Shown: positions 53,574-63,879 of the stretch, one piece after another
How positions within the stretch are numbered: position 1 is the first letter of the stretch
Layout: each line of letters begins with the position of its first letter
NCBI RefSeq assembly: GCF_013184805.1
Contig: NZ_JAATNG010000001.1
Span: forward strand, 930,001 to 994,000
Length of the DNA: 64,000 nt
Source: Pseudoruegeria sp. HB172150
Lineage (GTDB): Bacteria > Pseudomonadota > Alphaproteobacteria > Rhodobacterales > Rhodobacteraceae
Reading direction: 5' to 3'
Notes under the pieces: model-generated
What the model saw: the letters and a program-made list of their open reading frames with translations, nothing else
Databases searched by the model: none
Told to the model about the DNA's origin: nothing
Position numbers and translations under genes: made by a program

Positions 53574-54158
53574 TCAGCAGCCGGGTGTCGTCCCGGTATC
53601 CCAGACCAGCTGAGGCGCCCAGCGTTTCCGGCTGACGACACGGTTTTCGAAATAAAAGGAATCAAGTCCGAACTCGAAGATCGGCACGAAACCAGACCAG
53701 GTTTCGACAATGATATTTTGGTCCCCGTCCGCCATGATGGGAATGTATTGATCCATCTCTTCAGTCAGCGTGGCCTGTGTATAAGGTTTAATATAGATCC
53801 CTGTTCCCCCGTCGACCGCGGACCAGACGAGCTCATTCAGTTCCTCATCCTCGACATACTGAACCACGGTAACCCGGATGATCGTTGGGTAATCGGACTG
53901 TGTCAGTAGCGCCAGCAGAGAATTAAGCCCGGCGATGTATTCCTGGTCGATACAGGCATTCTCGCGAGAGAGCATGTCCGAGATCGTATAAGATGCCCGA
54001 ACGTTCACGTTCTTGGTGCGGAACGCGTCGAAGATCGTGAACAGCCCGGCGTAGGCGAACATCAGAATCGGAAAGACCAAAACCGCCTCGACAGAAAGGC
54101 TGCCCCGATCGGAGCGACGGAACCGACGTAGAAGACGGAAGGGATTGAAAGGTCGCAT
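53574..54158 (-). CDS. TadE/TadF-like pseudopilin-type protein, second
   Basis: A 194-residue protein with an N-terminal basic patch and one membrane helix containing the TadE-like motif RGSLSVEAVLVFPILMFAYAG (Glu in the helix). The remainder is predicted extracytoplasmic, with single cysteines at ENACID and near the end. Chosen start is ATG 54158, 1 bp after the upstream gene; a TTG at 54176 is possible. It is the last gene of a three-gene Tad-type cluster. Confidence 0.78.
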   Translation of the reverse strand: MRPFNPFRLLRRFRRSDRGSLSVEAVLVFPILMFAYAGLFTIFDAFRTKNVNVRASYTISDMLSRENACIDQEYIAGLNSLLALLTQSDYPTIIRVTVVQYVEDEELNELVWSAVDGGTGIYIKPYTQATLTEEMDQYIPIMADGDQNIIVETWSGFVPIFEFGLDSFYFENRVVSRKRWAPQLVWDTGTTPGC

Positions 54159-54159
54159 C

Positions 54160-54693
54160 TCAGGGCTCGTTGACAAAGGCCGATTTCGCGATCAGCGCAT
54201 AGTCGTTGCCGCTGACCTTGGGCAGTTTCAGTCCCAGGCCCGTGGTGGGGATCATTGTCTCGAATACGGCGCAGACGGTCACGAGCATCAGCTCGTTGAT
54301 CGTGCCGGCATTGAACTGAACAGCCGGAGTAATCTCCTCTTCCCGGTCCACACATTGCACATCGCCGGTGCGGAACTGCCATGTATCGGTGCTGATGGTC
54401 TCGAGTTCGACATGTAACGCTTCGTCGCAATCGGGAATTATGGCGGCGTAGTTGCAGATGTTCGCACGAAGCTCTTCGAAAGTCGGCGTCGGATCTTCGC
54501 CCAGCCGCAGTTCGCGCACGGCCAGGTCGGTCGCCCGCTCAAGCATCGCGTGCCGCGTATTCAGAAGTCCGGCCTCGAAGCTGGAGCCGAAGATGGCGAT
54601 GAAGACCGGAAACAGAATGCAGAACTCGATGGTCGTGCTGCCGCTCTCGTCCCGGCGCAACCGTGCGAGAGCAGCCATCATGCGCTTCATCAT
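54160..54693 (-). CDS. TadE-like pseudopilin-type protein, first
   Basis: A 177-residue protein with one N-terminal helix and the TadE motif GSTTIEFCILFPVFIAIFG. The outer part carries four cysteines (NICNYAAIIPDC, VQCVDRE, LVTVCAVF) that may form disulphides. Overlaps the large vWA gene by 4 bp (ATGA) and precedes the second TadE-like gene by 1 bp. Confidence 0.8.
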   Translation of the reverse strand: MMKRMMAALARLRRDESGSTTIEFCILFPVFIAIFGSSFEAGLLNTRHAMLERATDLAVRELRLGEDPTPTFEELRANICNYAAIIPDCDEALHVELETISTDTWQFRTGDVQCVDREEEITPAVQFNAGTINELMLVTVCAVFETMIPTTGLGLKLPKVSGNDYALIAKSAFVNEP

Positions 54694-56510
54694 TGCAGGA
54701 GCCTCAGCCTGTTGATGTCGGCAGCGATGGCGGAGAAAGCCAGCGAGATATCCGTACCGCTCACGTTGAAGTAGTGCCCGGCGGAAGTGGCGCAGTTCGC
54801 CAAAAGCACCTGAGAGTTGTATGGTGCCTCAAACCCGATCGCGTAGATGATCGTGCCGGCAGTTTTGGCCGCGCTGCAGATCGACAGTGTGCGTGTGTCC
54901 TTTGTGCCGCTGGTGACATATGAGAGCGCGTCGTCGATGTCGTTCTTGAGGGAATACATGCCACCCACATCGTCCAGCCAATCGAAGAAGATCTCGACGG
55001 GGACGTTTGCCCAGAGTGCGTCCCACGTCATCATGACCGCATCGGACTCTCCGTACGGAGTAGATCGATCACCCGTGCTGACGCCGTCATAGCTGTAGTC
55101 ATTGGTGAGGTACCAGTTCGGCACCTCTTCCATGACCGTGCTTGTCTCCCATGAAACGCACTCCCATTGGCGGCGGCGTCTGTTCCATTCTTGCTCCACG
55201 CACTCTGTAACTTCGACCTCTTCGTATTCCACCTCGAAGCGCGGCTCGCCCTCGCCTTGCCAGATTGAATAGTAGGGGCGCCCGCTATCGTCGTAGTAGA
55301 CAAACACGATTTCTGTGTTCCCGGTCCGATATGGATCATTCATCTCGTAATGCTGGGTGTTCTGACCATCGGTCATGACAACCATGACTTTCAGCGTGTT
55401 GGTGTCGCTGTAGGCGACTGGACGTCCCTCGAAATCCTCGTCGACCAGACCAGCTTCGATCAGTCCGGACGCCACCGGCTGGAATGCAGGATCGAGAAAC
55501 GCCGAACCCCATTTCACGCCGATTTCGATCGAGGTGAAATCGGTATGGGTGAAGTCCCCGATGTAGTCGTCCAGCTTGACGGTATCCTGCGAGAACGGCA
55601 GGATCTCTGCCCAGCTTCTCTGCGGACAGACCGGGTCTGGCGAACCGTCGAGGCCGTCCCAGTTACTGTCTGTATACGGGTCGAAGTGAAGCGTCTGCTC
55701 AACCGCGTCGCTGGTCGAGATGCTGGCGGAGCTGAATTCAGCAGTTGAGAAGTTCAGACAGTGCGAGAGTTCGTGACTCAGCGGCGACCGGTTCAGCAAG
55801 GCCATGACGTCGGCACCTGCGGAGACTTGCGTGGAATAGGGAACGATCGTGGTCGAGACGGAGCCTTCCTCGGAACTCTCGTATACCGTTTCGACGAAAT
55901 CCTGGGCTGCGGTTATGAGGTTGCCCATCTTGCTGTTGTTTCTCATCGAACCCGACACGTCGAGCACTAGCGAGATCTCGACATCACCGATGGCTTCTTC
56001 GGCAATGGAGTCCACGATGGTGCCAAGCGCCTCGGTACCTACCATGCTCATGAAATGTGTTGGCACGGTAATGTCGGCGTCGACGGTAACCCGCTTGAAG
56101 TTGATCGCCTCTTCCACCGTAATGTTCTCGATAAAGGGGTCCATCCCGGCCTTGGTGAAGTAGTCGCGTACCAAGATCTCCCCATCGACTTCCTGGGACA
56201 GCGAGGCGGCAGCCAACGCTGCGCCGTCGGCGGTGTTCTGCAGCGTGGTGCGTGCCGTTTCGAAGCGTTCGATATCCACCGAGATGCCGCCTATGATCAG
56301 CATCAGGATGAAGATGAAAAGCGAGAAGATGATCAGTGATCCGTCTTCATCACGCTGGAACATTCGCGCGCGAGCAGGTAGGCCGAATGCCCGCTCGTGC
56401 CTGGAGCCGGTTTCGAGCGGACTGTCCGAGATGGGACAGGCGCAGGTGGTATGGACCCGGCGCAGGTCGCCGGTATGAAGGCAGTCGTCGATATTGTACT
56501 CTTTGTGCAT
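54690..56510 (-). CDS. TadG-like pilus assembly protein with von Willebrand A domain
   Basis: A 606-residue protein. An N-terminal basic region (residues 1-50) is followed by the Tad-type helix DGSLIIFSLFIFILMLIIGGISVDIERFE, then an extracytoplasmic domain. The vWA metal motif DVSGSM is at about 180 and MTDGQNT near 395. Between them and the C-terminus is an insertion rich in aromatic and acidic residues (VEVTECVEQEWNRRRRQW). TadG-like proteins with vWA domains are linked to Flp pili or adhesins, but no other tad genes occur here. A shorter start at Met49 is possible. Confidence 0.82.
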   Translation of the reverse strand: MHKEYNIDDCLHTGDLRRVHTTCACPISDSPLETGSRHERAFGLPARARMFQRDEDGSLIIFSLFIFILMLIIGGISVDIERFETARTTLQNTADGAALAAASLSQEVDGEILVRDYFTKAGMDPFIENITVEEAINFKRVTVDADITVPTHFMSMVGTEALGTIVDSIAEEAIGDVEISLVLDVSGSMRNNSKMGNLITAAQDFVETVYESSEEGSVSTTIVPYSTQVSAGADVMALLNRSPLSHELSHCLNFSTAEFSSASISTSDAVEQTLHFDPYTDSNWDGLDGSPDPVCPQRSWAEILPFSQDTVKLDDYIGDFTHTDFTSIEIGVKWGSAFLDPAFQPVASGLIEAGLVDEDFEGRPVAYSDTNTLKVMVVMTDGQNTQHYEMNDPYRTGNTEIVFVYYDDSGRPYYSIWQGEGEPRFEVEYEEVEVTECVEQEWNRRRRQWECVSWETSTVMEEVPNWYLTNDYSYDGVSTGDRSTPYGESDAVMMTWDALWANVPVEIFFDWLDDVGGMYSLKNDIDDALSYVTSGTKDTRTLSICSAAKTAGTIIYAIGFEAPYNSQVLLANCATSAGHYFNVSGTDISLAFSAIAADINRLRLLQ

Positions 56511-56878
56511 CGCAATCTATTTCCCGCCAAGTGGCCGACCTACGCCCGGACGGAACTCCGGCCACGCATTATATGCGCGGCGTAATGCGGCCTATTTCCG
56601 GCCAACCTGGGCTCGAAAAATGGCATTTTGTGGGTCTTGGAACTATCAGGGTGGTTTTTGGCGACAGTGTTTCCGTCATCGGGCGGATTGCTGGACCGGC
56701 GGAAACCATAAGCGAAGATTGCGTCGCCTTTCGGTGGTGACGTAAGGAGAGCAAGCGTCATGACGTTACATGACATTCACAGGATTCGGCATAGCCTGCC
56801 GGGAGGAGACCGGGCCACTCAGGTGGCGAAGTGGCTGAAAAGCAAGACAGGCCGCGTGCCGGCGGCGAGGAGGGATCA
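56511..56878. other. Divergent intergenic region, no gene found
   Basis: This 368-bp stretch separates the TadG-like gene from gdhA. Short open frames occur on both strands but none has a convincing ribosome site or family resemblance. It contains a 10-bp palindrome CGTCATGACG at 56756-56765 and a GGAGAG at 56746 without a following gene. Promoters for both flanking genes must lie here; I cannot place them confidently. Confidence 0.6.
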
Positions 56879-58312
56879 ATGAATATGTCGTCCAAGGAAC
56901 CGAGCTTCCGCGAGTCAGTCGACCTGATGTTCAATCGCGCGGTGGCTCTGATGGATCTGCCGCCGGGACTTGAAGAGAAGATCCGTGTCTGCAACGCGAC
57001 CTACACGGTGCGGTTCGGTGTGCGGTTGCGGGGCCAGATCCAGACCTTCACCGGGTACAGGTCGGTACATTCCGAGCACATGGAGCCGGTAAAAGGTGGC
57101 ATCCGCTACGCAATGGGGGTGAATCAGGATGAGGTCGAGGCGCTGGCGGCGCTGATGACCTACAAATGCGCGTTGGTGGAGGCGCCTTTCGGCGGCTCAA
57201 AGGGCGGTCTGCGGATCGATCCCCGGCAGTACGAAGAGCATGAGCTGGAACTGATCACTCGGCGCTTTGCTTATGAGCTGGCGAAACGCGATCTGATCCA
57301 TCCCAGTCAGAACGTTCCGGCGCCGGATATGGGGACGGGCGAGCGTGAGATGGCGTGGATCGCCGATCAGTACCGGCGTATGAACACGACCGACATAAAT
57401 GCCAACGCCTGCGTCACCGGCAAGCCGACGCATGCGGGCGGCATCCAGGGCCGGGTCGAGGCGACGGGACGCGGTGTGCAATATGCGCTGAAGGAGTATT
57501 TCCGGCACCCGGAGGATGTGGCGCAGGCTGGGCTGTCGGGCAAGCTAGACGGTAAGAGAATCGTTGTACAGGGGCTCGGGAACGTAGGTTATCACGCGGC
57601 CAAATTCCTGCGCGAAGAAGATGGCGCGCTAATCACTGGCATCATCGAACGGGATGGGGCGCTGATCTCTGACAAAGGACTGGATGTCGAGGCGGTGCGG
57701 AGTTGGATTTCGAACCACGGCGGCGTCAAGGGTTATGCAGACGCCGAATACGTGGCGGAGGGTGCCAAGATACTGGAGAAAGAGTGCGACATCCTGATCC
57801 CGGCGGCAATGGAAGGGGTGATCAACCTTGCCAACGCACACCGCATCGCGGCGCCGCTGATAATCGAGGCGGCGAACGGCCCGATCACGGCTGGTGCGGA
57901 CGAGATCTTGCGTGAGAAGGGCACGGTGATCATTCCGGACATGTATGCCAACGCCGGCGGTGTCACGGTGTCCTACTTCGAGTGGGTAAAGAACCTCAGC
58001 CATATCCGTTTCGGTCGGATGGGGCGGCGCCAGGAGGAGGCGCGACATCAGCTGATCGTCGACGAACTGGCGCGGCTCGATGAGCATCTGGGCGGTGCAT
58101 GGTCAATGACCCCGGACTTCAAGCAGAAGTACCTGCGCGGAGCCGACGAACTGGAGCTTGTGCGATCCGGCCTAGATGACACGATGCGTGTCGCCTATCA
58201 GTCCATGGCCGAGGTCTGGCGCACACGAGATGACGTGTCGGATCTGCGGACCGCGGCCTACCTCGTTGCCATTGGCCGGGTGGCGCTGAGCTACCGGGCG
58301 AAGGGCCTCTGA
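56879..58312 (+). CDS. gdhA: Glutamate dehydrogenase
   Basis: A 477-residue Glu/Leu/Phe/Val-family dehydrogenase interconverting glutamate and 2-oxoglutarate plus ammonia. The substrate-binding lysine is in PFGGSKGGLRIDP, with KGGIRYAMGVN just before; the nucleotide fold contains VVQGLGNVGYHAAKF. The ATG at 56879 follows AGGAGGGATCA; a GTG- or ATG-led extension from 56831 lacks homology. It is a short type of GDH (~50 kDa), not the large NAD-GDH. Confidence 0.94.
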   Translation: MNMSSKEPSFRESVDLMFNRAVALMDLPPGLEEKIRVCNATYTVRFGVRLRGQIQTFTGYRSVHSEHMEPVKGGIRYAMGVNQDEVEALAALMTYKCALVEAPFGGSKGGLRIDPRQYEEHELELITRRFAYELAKRDLIHPSQNVPAPDMGTGEREMAWIADQYRRMNTTDINANACVTGKPTHAGGIQGRVEATGRGVQYALKEYFRHPEDVAQAGLSGKLDGKRIVVQGLGNVGYHAAKFLREEDGALITGIIERDGALISDKGLDVEAVRSWISNHGGVKGYADAEYVAEGAKILEKECDILIPAAMEGVINLANAHRIAAPLIIEAANGPITAGADEILREKGTVIIPDMYANAGGVTVSYFEWVKNLSHIRFGRMGRRQEEARHQLIVDELARLDEHLGGAWSMTPDFKQKYLRGADELELVRSGLDDTMRVAYQSMAEVWRTRDDVSDLRTAAYLVAIGRVALSYRAKGL

Positions 58313-58493
58313 TCTACCGACTGCGCGCCGGCAGACGGTGCGCAGCCGCATAGTCTGAAACCGGTCTGCGGGGGAGCTGACCCTGTTGCCGCCCTGTGCG
58401 GCGGAAAAGCAGTTGGACCACTTCGGGTTGATCCTGCCAAAACTGCCCTTTGGTGGACTCGACAGCGGAGGCACTGCGGCCGATATTACGAGG

Positions 58494-60455
58494 ATGAGTC
58501 TGCCTCCCGGTTTCCTGGACGAGCTACGCAGTCGCACCTCGCTTGCGCAGGTGGTCGGGCGCAAGGTCATGTGGGATCCGCGCAAGTCTAACCAGGGCAA
58601 GGGCGATATGTGGGCACCGTGCCCGTTCCACCAGGAAAAAACAGCGTCATTTCATGTGGATGACCGCAAAGGCTATTACTACTGCTTTGGATGTCACGCG
58701 AAGGGGGACGCGATTTCCTTCGTGCGCGAGACCGAGAATGTCAGCTTCATCGAAGCAATCGAGATCCTGGCGCGCGAGGCTGGTATGCCGATGCCCGAAC
58801 GCGATCCGAAAGCGCAGGAAAAAGCGGACCGACGCACGCGCCTTGCCGAGGTAATGGAGCGGGCCGTTCAGCATTTTCGGCTGCAGTTAAAAACCGGCGC
58901 GGCGGCGGAGGCGAGGGACTACCTGGCGGGACGCGGATTAAGCAGTGATGTGCAGGAACGCTGGGAAATCGGTTTCGCGCCGCCGGGCTGGCAGGGGCTT
59001 TGGGATCACTTACGTGGCAAGGGTGTCGAGGAGGACCTGATCCTTGGCGCCGGGCTGGCGAAGCCGTCGAACCAGGGCAAGGCGCCCTATGACACTTTCC
59101 GAAACCGGATCATGTTTCCGATCCGCGACGCGCCAGGCCGCGCCATTGCCTTTGGTGGCAGGGCGATGGATCCGACGGACAATGCAAAATACCTGAATTC
59201 GCCGGAGACCGAACTGTTCGACAAGGGCCGGTCGCTGTTCAATGTTCGGAGTGCGCGAGAAGCTGCAGGCAAGGGGCAATCGCTGCTGGTGGCAGAAGGC
59301 TACATGGATGTGATCGCTTTATCAGAAGCAGGATTTACCGCCACCGTGGCGCCGCTCGGCACCGCGATCACAGAAGACCAATTGCAGATGCTTTGGCGGA
59401 TCGCTCCGGAACCGGTGATTGCGCTCGACGGTGATACAGCTGGGCTGCGTGCCGCAATGCGGCTGATAGACATGGTTCTGCCGCAGCTGGAAGCCGGAAA
59501 ATCGTTGCGGTTCGCGATCATGCCGCCTGGCCAGGACCCCGACGATGTGATCCGCACCGGCGGTGCCGGCGCCATGCAGAAGATCCTCGATCAGGCACAG
59601 CCACTTGTGCACCTGCTTTGGCGGCGCGAGACTGAGGGCAAGGTGTTTGACAGCCCCGAGCGCAAGGCGGCACTCGACAAGGCACTGCGTTCGGCGATCC
59701 AGAAGATCCCCGATGCCACTCTCAAGCGCCACTACGGCGATGAAATCCAACGGTTGCGCTGGGAACTATTCGGTAACCGTTCGAAAGGTCAGAGGCAGGG
59801 CGGCCGATTACGGGGGAATTGGAACAAGGACCCCGCGGGCGCCACGCCGGGAGCGCGGGCCTCGCTGCTGGCAGCAACTGCAGGCGAAATTGAGGATCAA
59901 TTGCGCGAGGCAGTGATCCTGGCCGTTCTGCTGACGCATCCGGCATTGTTGCCCGATTTCGAGGACGAACTGGACCGTCTGGATTGTTCGCTGCCAGACC
60001 ATGCGCGAATCCGTGATGCGGTCCTGCGGCATGGCGGCTGCGAGCCGAATGAACTGAAGGCGAAGGTGGTTGGTGAAACTGGCGCAGATGCCCTTGAAAA
60101 GCTTTTCACTCAAAGCCACATAGCCGTCATTCCCGCTATCCGTCATTCCAGCGATGTTGGCGCAGCAAGGCAGTGTCTGCACGAGGAATTCGTGAAGCTT
60201 GGCGCGCGCCGGGGTGCAGCGCGCGAAGTCAGCGAGGCGATGCAGGATATCGACCGGCTGGCCGACGAGGGTTTGACGTGGCGATTGACACAGGCAGCCC
60301 TAGCTAAGGAAAGGGCGGAACATGGGAGCAGCGAGGACAAGACCGTCTACGACACGGCGCCCAGCGGTGCCCGGATGAACCGAGAGGAACGCAGTGCATT
60401 CGATGCTCTGATCAGCAATATCCAGTTCACGAAGCCCGGAAGACGGTCGGATTGA
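58494..60455 (+). CDS. dnaG: DNA primase
   Basis: A 653-residue primase that lays RNA primers for replication. N-terminal zinc-binding domain: CPFHQEKTASFHVDD and YYYCFGCHAKGDA. Central Toprim catalytic core with LLVAEGYMDVIAL and ALDGDTAGLRAAM; the C-terminal third is the helicase-binding domain. The ATG at 58494 is chosen because MSLPPGFLDELRSRTSLAQVV is the standard family start. It sits upstream of rpoD, as in the classical macromolecular-synthesis operon, though rpsU is absent. Confidence 0.97.
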   Translation: MSLPPGFLDELRSRTSLAQVVGRKVMWDPRKSNQGKGDMWAPCPFHQEKTASFHVDDRKGYYYCFGCHAKGDAISFVRETENVSFIEAIEILAREAGMPMPERDPKAQEKADRRTRLAEVMERAVQHFRLQLKTGAAAEARDYLAGRGLSSDVQERWEIGFAPPGWQGLWDHLRGKGVEEDLILGAGLAKPSNQGKAPYDTFRNRIMFPIRDAPGRAIAFGGRAMDPTDNAKYLNSPETELFDKGRSLFNVRSAREAAGKGQSLLVAEGYMDVIALSEAGFTATVAPLGTAITEDQLQMLWRIAPEPVIALDGDTAGLRAAMRLIDMVLPQLEAGKSLRFAIMPPGQDPDDVIRTGGAGAMQKILDQAQPLVHLLWRRETEGKVFDSPERKAALDKALRSAIQKIPDATLKRHYGDEIQRLRWELFGNRSKGQRQGGRLRGNWNKDPAGATPGARASLLAATAGEIEDQLREAVILAVLLTHPALLPDFEDELDRLDCSLPDHARIRDAVLRHGGCEPNELKAKVVGETGADALEKLFTQSHIAVIPAIRHSSDVGAARQCLHEEFVKLGARRGAAREVSEAMQDIDRLADEGLTWRLTQAALAKERAEHGSSEDKTVYDTAPSGARMNREERSAFDALISNIQFTKPGRRSD

Positions 60456-60458
60456 CGC

Positions 60459-60548
60459 GATTCGGTGACGAACAAGTAAAGAAAACAAGGTAAACGGATT
60501 GCGAATCAGTGATTCGCAGTGTGTGATTCGATAAACTGCCGCGAATCA
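60459..60548. promoter_or_regulatory. Cluster of GANTC sites and GCGAATCA inverted repeats before rpoD
   Basis: Five GANTC sequences lie within about 90 bp: 60459-60463, 60503-60507, 60511-60515, 60525-60529 and 60543-60547. Four are embedded in the longer 8-bp unit GCGAATCA/TGATTCGC at 60501-60508, 60510-60517, 60524-60531 (one mismatch) and 60541-60548. GANTC is the CcrM methylation site of alphaproteobacteria, so rpoD transcription may respond to replication-dependent methylation or to a dimeric regulator. Confidence 0.7.
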
Positions 60549-60573
60549 CAGCCCGCTTTTGGAAGGAGCGCCA

Positions 60574-62559
<1,986 letters not shown>

Positions 62560-62574
62560 GGGTAGGGGCGTCGC

Positions 62575-62844
62575 ATGTCCCTGCTCTCGCGACTGTTCGG
62601 CAGCAAGCCCGAGGTGGAGGTGGAGCCCGAGGAGTACAAGGGCTTCGCAATCTATCCTGAACCGGTGCGAGAAGGTTCTACTTGGCGGGTGGCGGCGCGC
62701 ATCGAGAAGGATGTGGATGGCGAGCGTAAGGTGCACAAGTTGATCCGGGCGGATACGGTCGAGGTCGAGGATACCGCGATCAAGGCGTCCGCCGCTAAAG
62801 CGCGGCAGGTGATCGACGAACAGGGTGACCGGATTTTCGGTTGA
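62575..62844 (+). CDS. HlyU family protein
   Basis: An 89-residue protein matching the HlyU family: SLLSRLFGSKPEVEVEPEEYKGFAIYPEP, then WRVAARIEKDVDGERKVHKLIRADT and the C-terminal helix KARQVIDEQGDRIF. In Vibrio the name belongs to a transcriptional activator of haemolysin, but this small alphaproteobacterial family is not the winged-helix protein, and its role is unknown. It follows rpoD by 15 bp and ends at a terminator. Confidence 0.8.
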   Translation: MSLLSRLFGSKPEVEVEPEEYKGFAIYPEPVREGSTWRVAARIEKDVDGERKVHKLIRADTVEVEDTAIKASAAKARQVIDEQGDRIFG

Positions 62845-62864
62845 TGCGCACGCCATTGGGTCAA

Positions 62865-62896
62865 AAACGCCGCGCCTGTCTTCAGACGCGGCGTTT
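62865..62896. terminator. Bidirectional terminator between hlyU-like gene and qorB
   Basis: AAACGCCGCG (62865-62874) pairs with CGCGGCGTTT (62887-62896). An A-run at the left and TGCATTTT at the right allow use by both the plus-strand hlyU-like gene and the convergent minus-strand gene. Confidence 0.9.
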
Positions 62897-62901
62897 GCAT
62901 T

Positions 62902-63771
62902 TTAGCCCAGCAGGTTGGCCCGGATCGTTTCGAGCATCGGCTCAGTCCGATGTCCGATCAGACGTGATAATGTACCGGAGTGATCCTCCAGCCAGCCATG
63001 TGAAGCGCCGACGTCGCTGTCGACAAGAACTGCCGCCATCTCGGTAGGCAGGCCGGCACCGACCAGTGCGTTGCGGTAGGCGTCCGGCGGCATGTCCGTG
63101 TAGGTGACGGGCGTTCCCGACGCATCACTGACCATCGCCGCGAATTCGGTTAGATCAAACGCAGTGTCGCCTGCGAATTCATAGGTCTTACCTTCATGGC
63201 CCTCCCCGATCAGCACCTTGGCCGCGGCCTTGGCATAGTCGCGTCGCGGCGCGGTGGAGAAGCGTCCTGTCCCTGCAGAGCCGAAATGCTGACCCATGCC
63301 CAGTGTCTGGGGTAGGGCGGCAAGGAGGTTTTCCGAGTACCACCCATTGCGGAGGAAGGCATGCGGGATGCCGGAGGTGGAAATCGCCTCTTCGGTGGTG
63401 CGATGCATGACCGCGAGCTTCATAGGCGAGCTGTCTGCCTTCAGGATCGAGGTATAGGCGATGAAGCCAATTCCAGCAGCCACCGCGGCATCGATGACGT
63501 TGCCATGTTGGCGCGCGCGTGTTTTACCGAGGGCGTTTGTGGAGATCAGAAGCAGCCGCTCGATGCCAGAGAACGCGGTGGCGAGGCTGGCGGCGTCCTC
63601 ATAGTCTCCGGTGCGGACGGTGAAACCCTGCGTCTCGTAGGCTGTGAGATCCTCGGGCTTACGGACCATCAAGGCGAAGTTTTCCTTTGATGTCTGGCTT
63701 GAAAGGTCATTTGCAACGAGACGGCCGAGGGCGCCTGATGCGCCCGCGACAAGCATTGTTGGGGAAGTCAT
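62902..63771 (-). CDS. qorB: NAD(P)-binding quinone oxidoreductase, QorB/NmrA type
   Basis: A 289-residue atypical short-chain dehydrogenase. The NAD(P) site is VAGASGALGRLVANDL near the start; PHAFLRNGWYSEN is typical of the QorB (YtfG) group, which reduces quinones with NAD(P)H. Divergent from an HxlR regulator, the same pairing as ytfG/ytfH of E. coli, so it is probably under that regulator. Confidence 0.88.
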   Translation of the reverse strand: MTSPTMLVAGASGALGRLVANDLSSQTSKENFALMVRKPEDLTAYETQGFTVRTGDYEDAASLATAFSGIERLLLISTNALGKTRARQHGNVIDAAVAAGIGFIAYTSILKADSSPMKLAVMHRTTEEAISTSGIPHAFLRNGWYSENLLAALPQTLGMGQHFGSAGTGRFSTAPRRDYAKAAAKVLIGEGHEGKTYEFAGDTAFDLTEFAAMVSDASGTPVTYTDMPPDAYRNALVGAGLPTEMAAVLVDSDVGASHGWLEDHSGTLSRLIGHRTEPMLETIRANLLG

Positions 63772-63803
63772 GATGGTTCCTTAGTGGTCTGGAATCGGAT
63801 ATA

Positions 63804-63820
63804 GGTCTCATTAAGAGACC
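63804..63820. promoter_or_regulatory. Operator palindrome between qorB and hxlR-type gene
   Basis: GGTCTC-ATTAA-GAGACC is a perfect 6-bp inverted repeat with a five-base AT centre, placed in the 108-bp gap between the two divergent genes. It is the likely binding site for the HxlR-type regulator. Confidence 0.65.
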
Positions 63821-63879
63821 GAATGCGGTGGCCGCAAGAAGGCAGGATTTCCTGTCCAGGTAACATGAAGGGAACCGGC

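Noticed and set aside
56746-56780. Small leader peptide or regulator gene near the palindrome CGTCATGACG before gdhA.
   Set aside because: A GGAGAG is present but the following frames are short and featureless; the palindrome alone is weak evidence.
58313-58370. Terminator hairpin CTGCGC...GCGCAG after gdhA.
   Set aside because: Only a 6-bp stem with a long loop and no T-run.
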